From: CAWDMC01 sp963803295
Lineage (GTDB): Bacteria > Acidobacteriota > Terriglobia > UBA7540
NCBI GenBank assembly: GCA_963803295.1
Contig: CAWDMC010000009.1
Span: 310,001-374,000 of the forward strand
Length of the DNA: 64,000 nucleotides
Direction of reading: 5' to 3'
This document shows, in pieces, positions 1 through 9,506 of this stretch. Within the stretch, counting starts at the first letter, position 1. The number at the start of each line of letters is the position of its first letter. The notes under the pieces were generated by a model. That model did not search any database. It was not told the origin of the DNA and saw nothing but the letters and a program-made list of their open reading frames with translations. Made by a program: the position numbers and the translations under genes.

Positions 1-101
1 ACGCCGTCCAGCACCAGGGCCCGCATCTCCGGCGGCACTCCGCGAAGGCTGCTGTCGTTCTTCTCACTGCTGCCCTTACTCGATATTGTCCGATACTTCA
101 T
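1..101 (-). CDS. Probable zinc/MDR-type alcohol dehydrogenase, N-terminal fragment
   Basis: Only the first 26-33 codons are inside the window; the gene runs off the left edge. The frame reads to a MRALVLDG segment, which is the usual beginning of medium-chain zinc alcohol/polyol dehydrogenases (GroES-like fold). Two starts are possible: ATG at 101, or the internal ATG at 26 that begins at MRALV and fits the family start better. No strong ribosome site precedes either; an AGGAGG at 120-125 instead serves an ATG at 111 in another frame. The family call rests on eight residues, so it is tentative. The neighbouring sugar kinases make a polyol dehydrogenase plausible, but this is inference. Confidence 0.4.
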   Translation of the reverse strand, partial: MKYRTISSKGSSEKNDSSLRGVPPEMRALVLDG

Positions 102-232
102 CAGCAGTCATTACACAAGCCTCCTGAACTTCCTAGCCGGACGCGCGGCAAACGAGTGCGACGCTATTTACCTCAACATTACAAATCACAGTGTCGCTCA
201 ACTCTGTCGCGGCCTCTCCTCGACATCGAAAA

Positions 233-252
233 CGCCGGTGAGGACACCGGCG
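233..252. repeat. Perfect 8-bp hairpin, intergenic
   Basis: Arms CGCCGGTG (233-240) and CACCGGCG (245-252) are exact reverse complements around an AGGA loop. There is no T run beside it, so it is not a classical terminator. It lies between the left-edge gene and the pfkB-type gene. Short GC-rich hairpins of this style are commonly dispersed in acidobacterial genomes; that comparison is from general knowledge. Confidence 0.5.
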
Positions 253-315
253 CTACAGTACGCCGCCACTATGATTTGTATTTCTCAATAAAAGTTTGAC
301 CCGAGACGCTACGAT

Positions 316-345
316 AAAAAGAGCTTAACCACTCCGGCGTTAAGC
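316..345 (-). terminator. Rho-independent terminator of the PfkB kinase gene
   Basis: On the minus strand the arms GCTTAAC and GTTAAGC (339-345 and 323-329) form a 7-bp stem with a 9-nt loop, followed within two bases by a run of five T (316-320). The TAA stop codon of the kinase (340-342) lies inside the stem itself, so the terminator begins within the coding sequence. Confidence 0.6.
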
Positions 346-1371
346 AATGGCTTCCCTGAACGAGAATCTCTCCTGCATCTTCACTACTTCTGCGCAAGGT
401 CCGATACTCCCCGTGGTGGTCAGATCGCTCAAGTTCATGCCTCCGGCGCAGACGGCGAATTGCAGGATCTTCGCGTAGTCCCAACCTTTGTACAAACCGT
501 AGAGCACTCCCGCACAGAACGAATCGCCCGCTCCTGCGCTTCCAACGATGAACTCCTCCGGAAGCGAGAGTGAGGGCTGGATCATCTCACTCCCGTCCTT
601 GGTCAGAAGGTAAGCGCCTTCGGGGAAGTGGATCACCACCAACTTGCTCACCCCCAGCTTAAAGATCGCCGCGGCAATACTCCTGAGATTTGACTCGATG
701 ACCTTACCTTCCGCGCGAAAGGGAATCCCGCAGAGCCTCTCCGCTTCGAAATCGTTAATGATGCAATAGTCCGTATACTTCAGCGCTGGTGGAACGATCC
801 GGCTGAAACGATGGCTATCTTCTGAGACCAGGTCGATGGAGGTGGTAATTCCCTTTTTCTGAAGATTGGCCAGAAAGCGTGCGGCTACGGTTCCATACTG
901 AGAGTCAGATTCATCCATGTGATCCATCAGCAAAAGGTATCCCAGATGGAACAATTCGACCGGCAGATCGTCCGGGTTGAGATACTCGGGCCCAAACAGG
1001 CGGTTTGCCCCCTGATAGTGGAAATAGGTTCTGCGCGCCGTATTTTTGACGTTGAAGACATCGGTGTATGAGGTTCTTACCCGATCTGTTCGCCTAAGCT
1101 GGCTAAGATTGATATTAGGAAACTTGCGGCACTGCTCCACCAGAAAATCGCCGTAAGGATCATTACCGATCAGTCCCGAGGCGTAAAGTTGCAGCGTGGG
1201 GTCAAACTTCGCCAGGTCGATGGAGACATTGTAGCCGCATCCTCCTCCGCCCATCGACTCGGACAAAATGTTGGCCAAGGAGTTCTCACTGGGGTAGAAA
1301 TCAATGACTTTCACAATATCCACGATCCAAACGCCGCCGCAGGCAATACCGTTTCTTCTATCGTTTGCCAT
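340..1371 (-). CDS. PfkB/ribokinase-family carbohydrate kinase
   Basis: The 343-residue product has the ribokinase fold signature: a glycine-rich N-terminal segment (GGGGCGYNVS, about residues 42-51) and the C-terminal PfkB signature GSAGAGDSF at 277-285, where Asp283 is the expected catalytic base. Members phosphorylate sugars, nucleosides or sugar acids with ATP in the cytoplasm; the substrate cannot be read from sequence. The gene lies 95 bases downstream of the rhamnosidase on the same strand and ends in a terminator, so the two probably form one transcript. A role in catabolism of the sugar released by the rhamnosidase is inferred from position. Confidence 0.88.
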   Translation of the reverse strand: MANDRRNGIACGGVWIVDIVKVIDFYPSENSLANILSESMGGGGCGYNVSIDLAKFDPTLQLYASGLIGNDPYGDFLVEQCRKFPNINLSQLRRTDRVRTSYTDVFNVKNTARRTYFHYQGANRLFGPEYLNPDDLPVELFHLGYLLLMDHMDESDSQYGTVAARFLANLQKKGITTSIDLVSEDSHRFSRIVPPALKYTDYCIINDFEAERLCGIPFRAEGKVIESNLRSIAAAIFKLGVSKLVVIHFPEGAYLLTKDGSEMIQPSLSLPEEFIVGSAGAGDSFCAGVLYGLYKGWDYAKILQFAVCAGGMNLSDLTTTGSIGPCAEVVKMQERFSFREAIA

Positions 1372-1465
1372 AATTTACCGACTCCGGTCCGCCATTATAT
1401 CGCCTATCATCACGCCGCAAACCCAAAACAGCCCCGGGGCGCCCATCCGCGCTTCCAGTCCAGCG

Positions 1466-4400
1466 TCAGGCCCTTTTCAGAATTGCCACGAAGTGATAGC
1501 TCCCTGATCCAAGCTCGTAGACGGCCGCGCCCGCCTCCGACCGGACATAGCGAATGCCGCCCGCAACGTCAGGCGTACGCCCGCTTTCCTGGACTGAAGC
1601 AGCATCGCTCGCAGGTAGGTACACGGTGGCAGTCGTGTTGACAGGCACGGTCAAATCCCAGATGAAATGATCACCCTCGCGCTTCCAATGGCTCGCGATA
1701 ACCCCGTAGGGTGATTCATGGGTCGCCTCGACCGAGGTCAGGTCGCCGACCGGCGTCGGACGCATGATGATGTGCTTGAAACCCGGCGCCGCTGGATCGG
1801 GCCGGATGCCCGCAAGATTCTCGTAAAACCAGGTTACAAGGTCACCCACCAGCATCAAGTGATTGCCCGAGTTCATCGCGGGATTGGCAGTGTCGCCATT
1901 CCACAATTCCCAGATGGTGGTGGCGCCGTGGGTGACCATGTATCCCCAACTTGGATACGACTCCTCGGAGGCAATCTCGTAGGCAACATCAGCGTGGCCG
2001 TTGTCGGAAAGCACCTGCATCAGCCATTGACCGCCGATCAGACCCGTTCCGGTGTGCCCCTTATTCTGCTGGTTGATCTTCGCCACCAGGGCATCAACGA
2101 CGGCCTGTCGATGCCCCTCCTGAACCATGCCGAACGCCACGGGAAGAACGCTCGAAGTCTGCGAGCCATTACTATACTTGCTGTCGGATGCACTGAAGAA
2201 CTTCTGGTTGAACGCGGTTTGCAGCCGGGCGGCGAGATCATTGAAGTCTTTTGCATCATCGGGTTTGTTGAGCAGCGTCGCATAGCGGCCCATTAAACGC
2301 AGCAAGTGATAGAAGTAAGTGGTTCCGAGCACCGTCGCGTCCGTCTTACGTGCGGGATCGTTCGAATGAATCAGCTCGGGCGACTCCGGAGGAACACACC
2401 AGTCGCCATAAGTGTCGCGCGGCATGAGATCGTCCTTGAGGAAGCTCCGCATGTGTGAGATCCACTGCTTCATTCCGTCGTAATGCCTCTCAATCAGCCG
2501 CAGATCGGCGTACTGATCGTAGACGTGACCCGGAATAATGATGAAGCTGGACGGCCAAGTGACGTTGTCGAAGTAGAACGGCCAGTAATTCGGCGAAACG
2601 TCGCTGACGCTTCCGTTCGGATGCTGGGAATCCGCGATGTCACCCACCCACTTAGCGTAGAAGGCGGATACATCGAACATGTAGGGCTCTCCCCGGCTCT
2701 CTTCCGAGCGATCGCCCAGCCAGCCTTGTCGCTCGTCGCGCTGAGGACAATCTGTCGGCATGCTGCGGTAGTTGTCTTGGGTTCCCCAGACGATAGCTTT
2801 ATAGATCTGGTTGAGGAGGGGGTTGGAAGTAGTGAAGTCCGCGTGCTGCTGGACCGCATCGTGGACCTCACGTCCCTCGATCGAAGCCAAATTTGGCCTG
2901 CCTGGGAATCCTTTCAATTCAACGTAGCGGAAACCGTGATAGGTAAAGCGCGGCTCGTAGATTTCGGTGCCCTGTCCGCTGAGCGTGTAGACATCCCTGG
3001 CCTCAGCCGATCGAAGATTATCGAGGTATAGCGTGCCGTCATCCCGGAGTCGCTCGGCATGGCGAAGTGACACTTGCGTTCCGCCTGGTCCCTGAACCGT
3101 CAGGCGACACCAACCGACCATGTTCTGGCCCATGTCGATAATGTAGACGCCGGGCTTCGGCTCAGTGACCTTAACCGGCTTGATGTTCTCGGTGACCTGG
3201 ATGGGCTCAATCATCTGAGCTGCGAGAACGCCGGCGGGCCCCTTAACCACGCTCGCCTGCTGCCAGACGGACTCATCGAAGCCGGGTTGGTTCCAGCCTT
3301 GCATCTCCCGGCGGGCGTCGAAGATTTCGCCGTCGTATTCGTTGTTGGCGCGGATCGGCCCTTCAGTAGTCAGCCTCCAGCTTTCGTCGCTGACCACGCG
3401 ATGCACGCTGCCGTCGGCATATTCGATCTCAAGTTGGAGCAGCAGTTTGGGGTAGCCGAAGCTGCGGGTCAGCGTAGGGACCTTCAGTCGAGGCGCAAAA
3501 TAACGGCCGTTACCCAGGATTACACCCAAAGCGTTGGAGCCCGGCTTCAAATCCTGGGTCACGTCATAAGTACGGTAAAAGACGCGCTTGTCGTAATCGC
3601 TCAAAGCGGGACCCATCACGTCCCGGCCGACTTTATGACCGTTCAGATAAGCTTCCGAAAGGCCTAGACCCGACATGTAGAGCGTGGCTCGCCGCACGTC
3701 TCCTGGCGATTGAAACTCCTTGCGAAGCATGCGGGCAGGCAGGACACGGCGCTCCGCCCAACCAACCTCACCCCAGGGCGCCTTCCCGTAATCGCCAATG
3801 ACTTTGGCGGCTGCCCACCCGGAATCATCAAATCCGGCATCACTCCATCCCTGGACTTCCGCCCCTGAGACCCGCCACTGTCCGTCCGTGCGGATAGTCA
3901 CAGGATCGCGCTGAGCGAATTCCAGCTCAACCGCGCCAATTAGTCCCGGAGGGGCGTCGCCCTTGGCGGTCACGGCCACCGCCAGGACGTTGCTGCCGGC
4001 GTGCAGCGATTGCGTGACGTCTTCCGAGATTGGGTCTTTGATCCCCTTCGATCTGCCGATGCTTTTCCCGTTTATGTAGAGCGCGGAACTCCCGGACGGG
4101 ACTAAGAACAGCAGGGCATCCGAAACCGAGTCTCCCTGAGCCACGTCGATGTTTTTGCGAAAATAGCGGGTGCCAGGACCGGTTTCGGCGGACCACAGCC
4201 ACCGTGCATCCTTCAAGGCTTCTGACTTCCCTTCTCCGCCGTCAAGACCGATCCATTTGCCCTGCCAGTCACCAGCTTTGAGCAGTCCCATCGACCAGAA
4301 AGCGGGATCACTCCAGGCCGATACTCGGCCTGCATCATCCCAGACCCGGACTTTCCACCACACTCGCTCTCGCGAAATGAGCGGTTTGCCTCGGTACGCC

Positions 4401-4705
4401 AGTTGGATGGACTGGTCGGATTCGACCTTCCCCGTATCCCACAGATCACCCTCGTTCGAGAGTAGCCGAGCTTCGCTGCTGGCCACGAGAATCTGGTAAG
4501 CCTTCTGCACCTGACCTCGAGCTCCGGGATCGGTGGACTCCAGTATCCAGCTCAAGCGCGGATCCACGATATCGATGCCGAGGGGATTGTGAAGGTATTC
4601 GCAGCGCAGATTCGCAGGCCTTAGCAGCGCGTCCGTACCCAAGGCGATCGGACCTAGACCGCCAAGGATGATTACGCAAAAGGATAGGATACCGTACCTA
4701 AACAT
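1466..4705 (-). CDS. Exported alpha-L-rhamnosidase, GH78
   Basis: The product hydrolyses terminal alpha-L-rhamnose from plant or microbial glycans. From ATG 4705 it has 1079 residues, starting with a hydrophobic signal peptide (MFRYGILSFCVIILGG). The frame stays open upstream to 4780, but AAGGAG sits six bases before ATG 4705 and a signal peptide follows, which fixes the start. The order is the GH78 one: N-terminal beta-sandwich domains (Bac_rhamnosid_N style), an (alpha/alpha)6 catalytic barrel containing the conserved DCPQRDERQGWLGD block with the catalytic acid, and a C-terminal beta domain. Its length is typical of large acidobacterial GH78 enzymes. It probably acts in the periplasm or outside the cell and is probably cotranscribed with the PfkB kinase downstream. 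Confidence 0.93.
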   Translation of the reverse strand: MFRYGILSFCVIILGGLGPIALGTDALLRPANLRCEYLHNPLGIDIVDPRLSWILESTDPGARGQVQKAYQILVASSEARLLSNEGDLWDTGKVESDQSIQLAYRGKPLISRERVWWKVRVWDDAGRVSAWSDPAFWSMGLLKAGDWQGKWIGLDGGEGKSEALKDARWLWSAETGPGTRYFRKNIDVAQGDSVSDALLFLVPSGSSALYINGKSIGRSKGIKDPISEDVTQSLHAGSNVLAVAVTAKGDAPPGLIGAVELEFAQRDPVTIRTDGQWRVSGAEVQGWSDAGFDDSGWAAAKVIGDYGKAPWGEVGWAERRVLPARMLRKEFQSPGDVRRATLYMSGLGLSEAYLNGHKVGRDVMGPALSDYDKRVFYRTYDVTQDLKPGSNALGVILGNGRYFAPRLKVPTLTRSFGYPKLLLQLEIEYADGSVHRVVSDESWRLTTEGPIRANNEYDGEIFDARREMQGWNQPGFDESVWQQASVVKGPAGVLAAQMIEPIQVTENIKPVKVTEPKPGVYIIDMGQNMVGWCRLTVQGPGGTQVSLRHAERLRDDGTLYLDNLRSAEARDVYTLSGQGTEIYEPRFTYHGFRYVELKGFPGRPNLASIEGREVHDAVQQHADFTTSNPLLNQIYKAIVWGTQDNYRSMPTDCPQRDERQGWLGDRSEESRGEPYMFDVSAFYAKWVGDIADSQHPNGSVSDVSPNYWPFYFDNVTWPSSFIIIPGHVYDQYADLRLIERHYDGMKQWISHMRSFLKDDLMPRDTYGDWCVPPESPELIHSNDPARKTDATVLGTTYFYHLLRLMGRYATLLNKPDDAKDFNDLAARLQTAFNQKFFSASDSKYSNGSQTSSVLPVAFGMVQEGHRQAVVDALVAKINQQNKGHTGTGLIGGQWLMQVLSDNGHADVAYEIASEESYPSWGYMVTHGATTIWELWNGDTANPAMNSGNHLMLVGDLVTWFYENLAGIRPDPAAPGFKHIIMRPTPVGDLTSVEATHESPYGVIASHWKREGDHFIWDLTVPVNTTATVYLPASDAASVQESGRTPDVAGGIRYVRSEAGAAVYELGSGSYHFVAILKRA

Positions 4706-4989
4706 GATATCTCCTTCGGAGAGGTCGGGCGAGTGACGAAGCCGGGAGGTCCAAAATAGCACGAGCAGATCGTCCAACAACTCAGCGCGTCATTATAATT
4801 GATGTTGAATGCGGCGGTCTGCCAAAAGCGTCGGATCGTGATAGGAATACATTCCCGGCGAAGTCGGCTATCTTTCGGGCGCTCCGGGCGCACGCCTTTG
4901 TTGACGAAGCATAGGGCTCGGTCTACGATAGATTGCCTTGGATATCGAACTGCACCCTAAGCCCGCATTACCGTGCTGCCAGGCTCTCT

Positions 4990-6441
4990 ATGGACACTCA
5001 ACCTAACCGCTCTGGGACGTTGGCCGTCGTGATCGGCGTGGACGTCGGCACCAGTGGCCTCCGTGCCGTCGCTGCTGATATCGCTGGGAACCTGATTTCG
5101 AGTAACGAACGCCCCATCTTGAGCGACACGCGGCCCGCACCCACTCTCCATGAGCAAGATCCCAATGAGTGGTGGCGTGAGACTTGTTCGGCTCTGCGGC
5201 AGTTAACTGCCGAGCTCAGCCAGAGCGGCTCCTCACCAGAGATTAAGGGAATCGCTGTCACTTCGACCTCCGGGTCGCTGATCATCGCTGACGAATCCGG
5301 CCGTCCGCTGAGACAGGCAATTCTCTATGACGATCGCCGCACCGTCGCCGTCGCCGAGGAGCTAAACCGCAAAGCCGCCGCCAAAATCGTCGATGCTTCC
5401 TACTCGCTGGCGAGGGCCCTCTGGATACGCGAACAGGAACCGTTGCTCTGGGAAACGACGCGTTACCTATTGCATCCTGCCGATTGGCTTGCCGGCAAGC
5501 TGACTGGCGAGTTCGGTCACTCAGACTATTCGGACGCTTTGAAGCTCGGTTACGATCCGGAAGCCAAGCGCTGGAGTGACGCGGTGGCGTTGGCCGGGAT
5601 ACCCACCGAGATGCTGCCGAACGTCCACTCGCCCGGACAGCGAATGGGAGTCGTCTCGAGCGTGGCCGCGCGTGAAACCGGCCTCGCGGTGGGAATTCCC
5701 GTGGTGGCGGGCGCAACCGATGGAATCGCGAGTCTCGTGGCGTCAGGAGCCACGGCGGCCGGCGACGCCAATACCACTCTGGGCACGACTCTGGTGTGGA
5801 AAGCCTTGAGCCCGTGCAAGCCAGCCGCCGTCGGGGGCATCTACTCCCATCTACATCCGACTGGCTTGTGGGCGCCTGGAGCAGCGAGCAACACAGGCCC
5901 GGGCTGTCTGCGCGTCGAGGGAAATGGGGACAGAGCTGAGATGGATCGACAAGCTGCAACCGTTTTGCCCACCTCCCTGGTCTGTTATCTGCTCCCAGGC
6001 CAAGGGGAGCGATTTCCCTTCTCCAACAACCAAGCCACCACATTTGTTGAAGGACCTCGGGGCGATGACGTCGAGTGGTACGCCGCCCAACTGCAATCCA
6101 TCGCCTTTGCGGAACGCTGGGGTTACGAAGTCCTGGAGAGAGCGGGGGTCGAGGTCAAGGGGCAGGTCTATTCCACCGGCGGGGCCGCCGCGAGTCCGGT
6201 CTTTTCACAATTGCGGGCCAATGTGCTACGACGCACCGTTATCCGCAGCCGCTATCCGACCTCGGCGTTCGGAGCCGCGATTCTGGCAGCCGCCGGCACC
6301 CTCTTCGAAGGGAACGCCGCTGCCGCCATTCACTCCATGACGTCGCCGGCCGAGACCCATGATCCCTCAGATGCGGCCGCGCGATACGAAGAGATCTACA
6401 CCAAGTTCCGGATGGCCTGCTCCGAACGAGGGTACGCCTGA
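4990..6441 (+). CDS. FGGY-family carbohydrate kinase
   Basis: The product is a cytoplasmic ATP-dependent sugar kinase of the FGGY (xylulokinase/gluconokinase/rhamnulokinase) superfamily, 483 residues from ATG 4990. The N-terminal phosphate-binding segment IGVDVGTSGLR comes within 15 residues of that start. The central TLGTTLVWK segment and the C-terminal adenosine motif STGGAAASPVF are also in place. The frame is open back to 4933, but the added 19 residues match nothing and ATG 4990 gives normal spacing to the first motif. It is divergent from the rhamnosidase and overlaps the next gene by one base. The substrate is not determined; rhamnulose or xylulose would fit the context. Confidence 0.88.
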   Translation: MDTQPNRSGTLAVVIGVDVGTSGLRAVAADIAGNLISSNERPILSDTRPAPTLHEQDPNEWWRETCSALRQLTAELSQSGSSPEIKGIAVTSTSGSLIIADESGRPLRQAILYDDRRTVAVAEELNRKAAAKIVDASYSLARALWIREQEPLLWETTRYLLHPADWLAGKLTGEFGHSDYSDALKLGYDPEAKRWSDAVALAGIPTEMLPNVHSPGQRMGVVSSVAARETGLAVGIPVVAGATDGIASLVASGATAAGDANTTLGTTLVWKALSPCKPAAVGGIYSHLHPTGLWAPGAASNTGPGCLRVEGNGDRAEMDRQAATVLPTSLVCYLLPGQGERFPFSNNQATTFVEGPRGDDVEWYAAQLQSIAFAERWGYEVLERAGVEVKGQVYSTGGAAASPVFSQLRANVLRRTVIRSRYPTSAFGAAILAAAGTLFEGNAAAAIHSMTSPAETHDPSDAAARYEEIYTKFRMACSERGYA

Positions 6442-7796
6442 TGGATCCCTGGAAGGCCTGCGATATCAGAGGCGTTTACCCGAGCGAAGTCTCTCCGGAC
6501 CTACTGCGACGGGCTGGAGCGGGCATTGCCAGTTTGCTGCGCGCCGGATCGCGCTTCCTGGTGGCGGGAGATTTTCGCGTCAGCAGTCCTGTTTTGAAGG
6601 ATGCTTTGACTCAGGGTCTGATCGGATCGGGAGGAAACGTTCTCGACGCTGGGCATTTGCCGACTCCTATCGCCTACTTCGCGCATCGCCACTGGAACAC
6701 CGATGCTGTACTCATCGTCACAGCCTCCCATAATCCCAAAGATCACAATGGTCTGAAGCTGATGATCGGCGGCCTGCCTCCGACCATCGGAGACCTTACG
6801 GCAATTCGGGAGTGCGTCGAAAAAGGCGTATTCCGGCGGGCCACAGGTGCTATCCAGCCAATCGATCCCGTTCCTCCCTATCGGGAGCGGATTCTCGACC
6901 GCTGGGGCAGAACTGAGAGCATCAAAGGCATGCGAGTCGTCCTGGATGCGGGTAACGGAGCGTGGTCGGAATTGGCGCCAAGCCTCTTTCTGCAACTGGG
7001 CTTTGAAGTCGATCGCCTTTCCTGCCGGATTGATGGCAGCTTTCCCGACCGCCCCCCTGATTGCTCGCGAGCTTCGAATCTGCGAGCCCTAGAGAGTGAA
7101 GTCCGCAAGAAAGGCGCGATGCTCGGCATCGCCTGGGATGGTGATGGCGACCGCGTCGCCTTTGTCGACGAGTCCGGCCAGTTCGTTTCCACGGATGAGA
7201 TCTCAGCCCTGTTAGTCCGCGCCCTTGTTCCAGCGGAAAATGGGGCCAAGGTCGTCTACGACATGAAGCTGTCGGACCTGATCCGGCGCCTGACGCTCGA
7301 ATCGGGCGGCGTGCCCCTTATGGAAAGAAGCGGGCATACCTTCATCAAGCGAAGAATGATCCAGGAGAATGGCCTTTTTGGCTGTGAAGTGAGCGGACAC
7401 TATTTCCTGAGGGAGTTGCATGGCGGCGACGATGGGCTCTTTACGGCGCTGCTGGTGGCAAGCCTGGTTGGCCGCAAGGGCTCGCTCGGCAGAATGAGGC
7501 GCTCTCTCCCGCCGGTTTTCGCCACTCCCGACCTTCGTCTGCCCGCAGAAGTTCTGACGCTCGAGGATGTTGCGGCGCGGCTTCATCGCCACTTTACCGT
7601 GCTGAGCGAATGGATCCTCGACGGCGTGAGGGTTGAAACGCCGCACGGTTTCATTCTCGTAAGAGAATCGGTAACCGAGCCCGCCCTCACCATGAGGATT
7701 GAAGGTCCAGATAAGCCTGCGCTCGCCGCTCTTGTCGCGAAGACTCTCGAAGCGCTGCCGGAACTGGCAGCCGAGATCCGCAAACAAACTTGGTAG
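6441..7796 (+). CDS. Phosphomannomutase/phosphoglucomutase-family enzyme
   Basis: The 451-residue alpha-D-phosphohexomutase interconverts hexose 1- and 6-phosphates. Visible elements are the phosphoserine loop TASHNP (Ser96), the Mg-binding loop DGDGD at 233-237, and the sugar-binding segment CEVSGHYF. The ATG overlaps the TGA of the upstream FGGY kinase by one base (TGATG), so translation is very likely coupled and the two proteins are probably made in fixed ratio. Whether it prefers mannose, glucose or another sugar phosphate is not visible; the pairing with a sugar kinase suggests channelling of a kinase product. Confidence 0.9.
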   Translation: MDPWKACDIRGVYPSEVSPDLLRRAGAGIASLLRAGSRFLVAGDFRVSSPVLKDALTQGLIGSGGNVLDAGHLPTPIAYFAHRHWNTDAVLIVTASHNPKDHNGLKLMIGGLPPTIGDLTAIRECVEKGVFRRATGAIQPIDPVPPYRERILDRWGRTESIKGMRVVLDAGNGAWSELAPSLFLQLGFEVDRLSCRIDGSFPDRPPDCSRASNLRALESEVRKKGAMLGIAWDGDGDRVAFVDESGQFVSTDEISALLVRALVPAENGAKVVYDMKLSDLIRRLTLESGGVPLMERSGHTFIKRRMIQENGLFGCEVSGHYFLRELHGGDDGLFTALLVASLVGRKGSLGRMRRSLPPVFATPDLRLPAEVLTLEDVAARLHRHFTVLSEWILDGVRVETPHGFILVRESVTEPALTMRIEGPDKPALAALVAKTLEALPELAAEIRKQTW

Positions 7797-7811
7797 GGGC
7801 GCTCGCGCCCC
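7796..7811. terminator. GC-rich hairpin between convergent genes
   Basis: Arms GGGGCG (7796-7801) and CGCCCC (7806-7811) with a CTCG loop start at the last base of the phosphohexomutase gene, in the 51-base gap to the convergent PEP carboxykinase gene. There is no T run, so it may be only a bidirectional barrier or a repeat. Confidence 0.35.
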
Positions 7812-7847
7812 ATGCCAGGCAAGAAGGACGGACACGAGGGCGCGGCT

Positions 7848-9506
7848 CTATCTGGTAAGCACCTCTAGGCGCTTCGGCCCGGCTTCCACCAGATGGTCCG
7901 GGCACTCGGCCATCATCAGCTTGAAATTCTCAATGAATCGCGCCGCCAACGCATCGTATTTGTGGAAATAGTCGTCGCGGCTTCCCCACGTATTGGCGGG
8001 GTCAAGGATCTCACTGGGTACGCCCTCGCAGCTCCTGGGAACCTCAAACCCGAATACGGGGTCTTGTTTATACGCCACGTTCAGGAGTGAGCCGTTCAAG
8101 GCAGAGTTAAGTAGCTGCCGCGTGTGGTGAATGCTGATGCGCTTGCCGATGCCGAATGGGCCGCCCGTCCACCCGGTATTGACCAGCCAACAATTCGCCT
8201 GGTGTTTTACAATCCTTTTCTTGAGCAGTTCCGCGTAGTGATAGGGATGATGCACCATGAACGGACCGCCGAAACAGGTGCTGAAGGTGACCTGCGGTTC
8301 GGTACCCAAGCCGATTTCAGTGCCGGCGATCTTGCTGGTATAACCGGAGATGAAGTGATAGATCGCCTGCTCCGGTGTCAGCTTGGAGATGGGCGGCATC
8401 ACGCCTGAGGCATCGCACGTCAGAAAAACGACATTACGAGGATGACCGGCCATCTTCTGTGGCACCGAATTCGAAATGTAGTCGAGGGGATAAGCGGCGC
8501 GAGTGTTCTCCGTAATCGAAGCATCGTCGAGATCAAGGTGGCGGGAAATGGGATCGAACACCACATTCTCCAGAATCGTGCCGAAACGCCGCGTGCATTC
8601 GTAGATCTGCGGCTCAGCTTTGGGCGAGAGCCGGATGACCTTGGCGTAGCAACCGTTCTCAAAATTGAAAACACCATTGTCGCTCCAGCCATGTTCGTCA
8701 TCGCCAATCAGGTGACGAGTGGGTTCGGCCGATAGCGTGGTTTTCCCGGTACCGGAAAGGCCAAAGAAAATGGTCACATCGCCGTCCCGGCCGACATTGG
8801 CCGAGCAATGCATGGGCAGCACGCCTTCAAACGGCAGTAGAAAGTTCAGCACCGTGAAAATAGTCTTCTTGATTTCGCCGCCGTAGCTTGACCCGCCGAT
8901 CAGGGCTAGTTTTTCCCGAAAGTTGATGATGATAAAAGTTTCCGTGCGGGTGTTGTCAACCAGTGGAGAAGCCAGAAAAGAGGGCACGTCGATGATCGTG
9001 AACTCCGGAACGTGCCGCTTCAAGTCATCGGTGTGTGCGGCCCTCAGAAACATGGTACGCGCGAAAAGGCTATGCCAGGCCCTTTGCGTGATAATGCGGA
9101 TAGGCATCCGGTGGTCGGGATCGGCCCCGGCAAAGCAGTCTTGTACGAAGGCGTCGCGCCCCTGCAGGTAGCCGGCCAGGCGTGTCTGCAACATGCTGAA
9201 GCTCTCGGGATTGAACGGACGGTTGTATTGACCCCACCACACGTGATCCTCAGTGGTCTGCTCGCGGACCACGAATTTGTCGGCGGCGGCCCGTGCCGTG
9301 TGTTTACCGGTGGAGACCCACAGCGGACCGCTATCGGTGATCCTCCCTTCGGAACGGTGGATGATCTCCTCATAGAGCGCCGGAGTCGGCAGGTTCCAGT
9401 ACACCCGGCGGAGATTTGACAGGCCGTGGTTCTCCAACCCATAAACGCTGGCCGTGGCAGCCGCCTGTTCCACTGCCGGCGATTGGAAGTCCATATAGAT
9501 ATTCAT
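7848..9506 (-). CDS. pckA: Phosphoenolpyruvate carboxykinase (ATP)
   Basis: The enzyme converts oxaloacetate and ATP to PEP, CO2 and ADP, the entry step of gluconeogenesis. From ATG 9506 the protein has 552 residues, close to the usual size of about 540. The kinase-1a P-loop GLSGTGKTTLS and the kinase-2 region IGDDEHGWSDNGVFN are intact, placing it in the ATP-dependent family rather than the GTP family. The frame continues upstream to 9893 inside the aminotransferase gene, but the ATG at 9506 overlaps that gene's TGA in an ATGA, which is the natural coupled start. Aspartate deamination by the upstream product would feed oxaloacetate directly to this enzyme. Confidence 0.95.
   Translation of the reverse strand: MNIYMDFQSPAVEQAAATASVYGLENHGLSNLRRVYWNLPTPALYEEIIHRSEGRITDSGPLWVSTGKHTARAAADKFVVREQTTEDHVWWGQYNRPFNPESFSMLQTRLAGYLQGRDAFVQDCFAGADPDHRMPIRIITQRAWHSLFARTMFLRAAHTDDLKRHVPEFTIIDVPSFLASPLVDNTRTETFIIINFREKLALIGGSSYGGEIKKTIFTVLNFLLPFEGVLPMHCSANVGRDGDVTIFFGLSGTGKTTLSAEPTRHLIGDDEHGWSDNGVFNFENGCYAKVIRLSPKAEPQIYECTRRFGTILENVVFDPISRHLDLDDASITENTRAAYPLDYISNSVPQKMAGHPRNVVFLTCDASGVMPPISKLTPEQAIYHFISGYTSKIAGTEIGLGTEPQVTFSTCFGGPFMVHHPYHYAELLKKRIVKHQANCWLVNTGWTGGPFGIGKRISIHHTRQLLNSALNGSLLNVAYKQDPVFGFEVPRSCEGVPSEILDPANTWGSRDDYFHKYDALAARFIENFKLMMAECPDHLVEAGPKRLEVLTR

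Noticed and set aside
5282..6043. Minus-strand frame of 253 residues inside the FGGY kinase gene
   Set aside because: Arg/Pro-rich shadow of a high-GC gene; the plus strand carries all kinase motifs.
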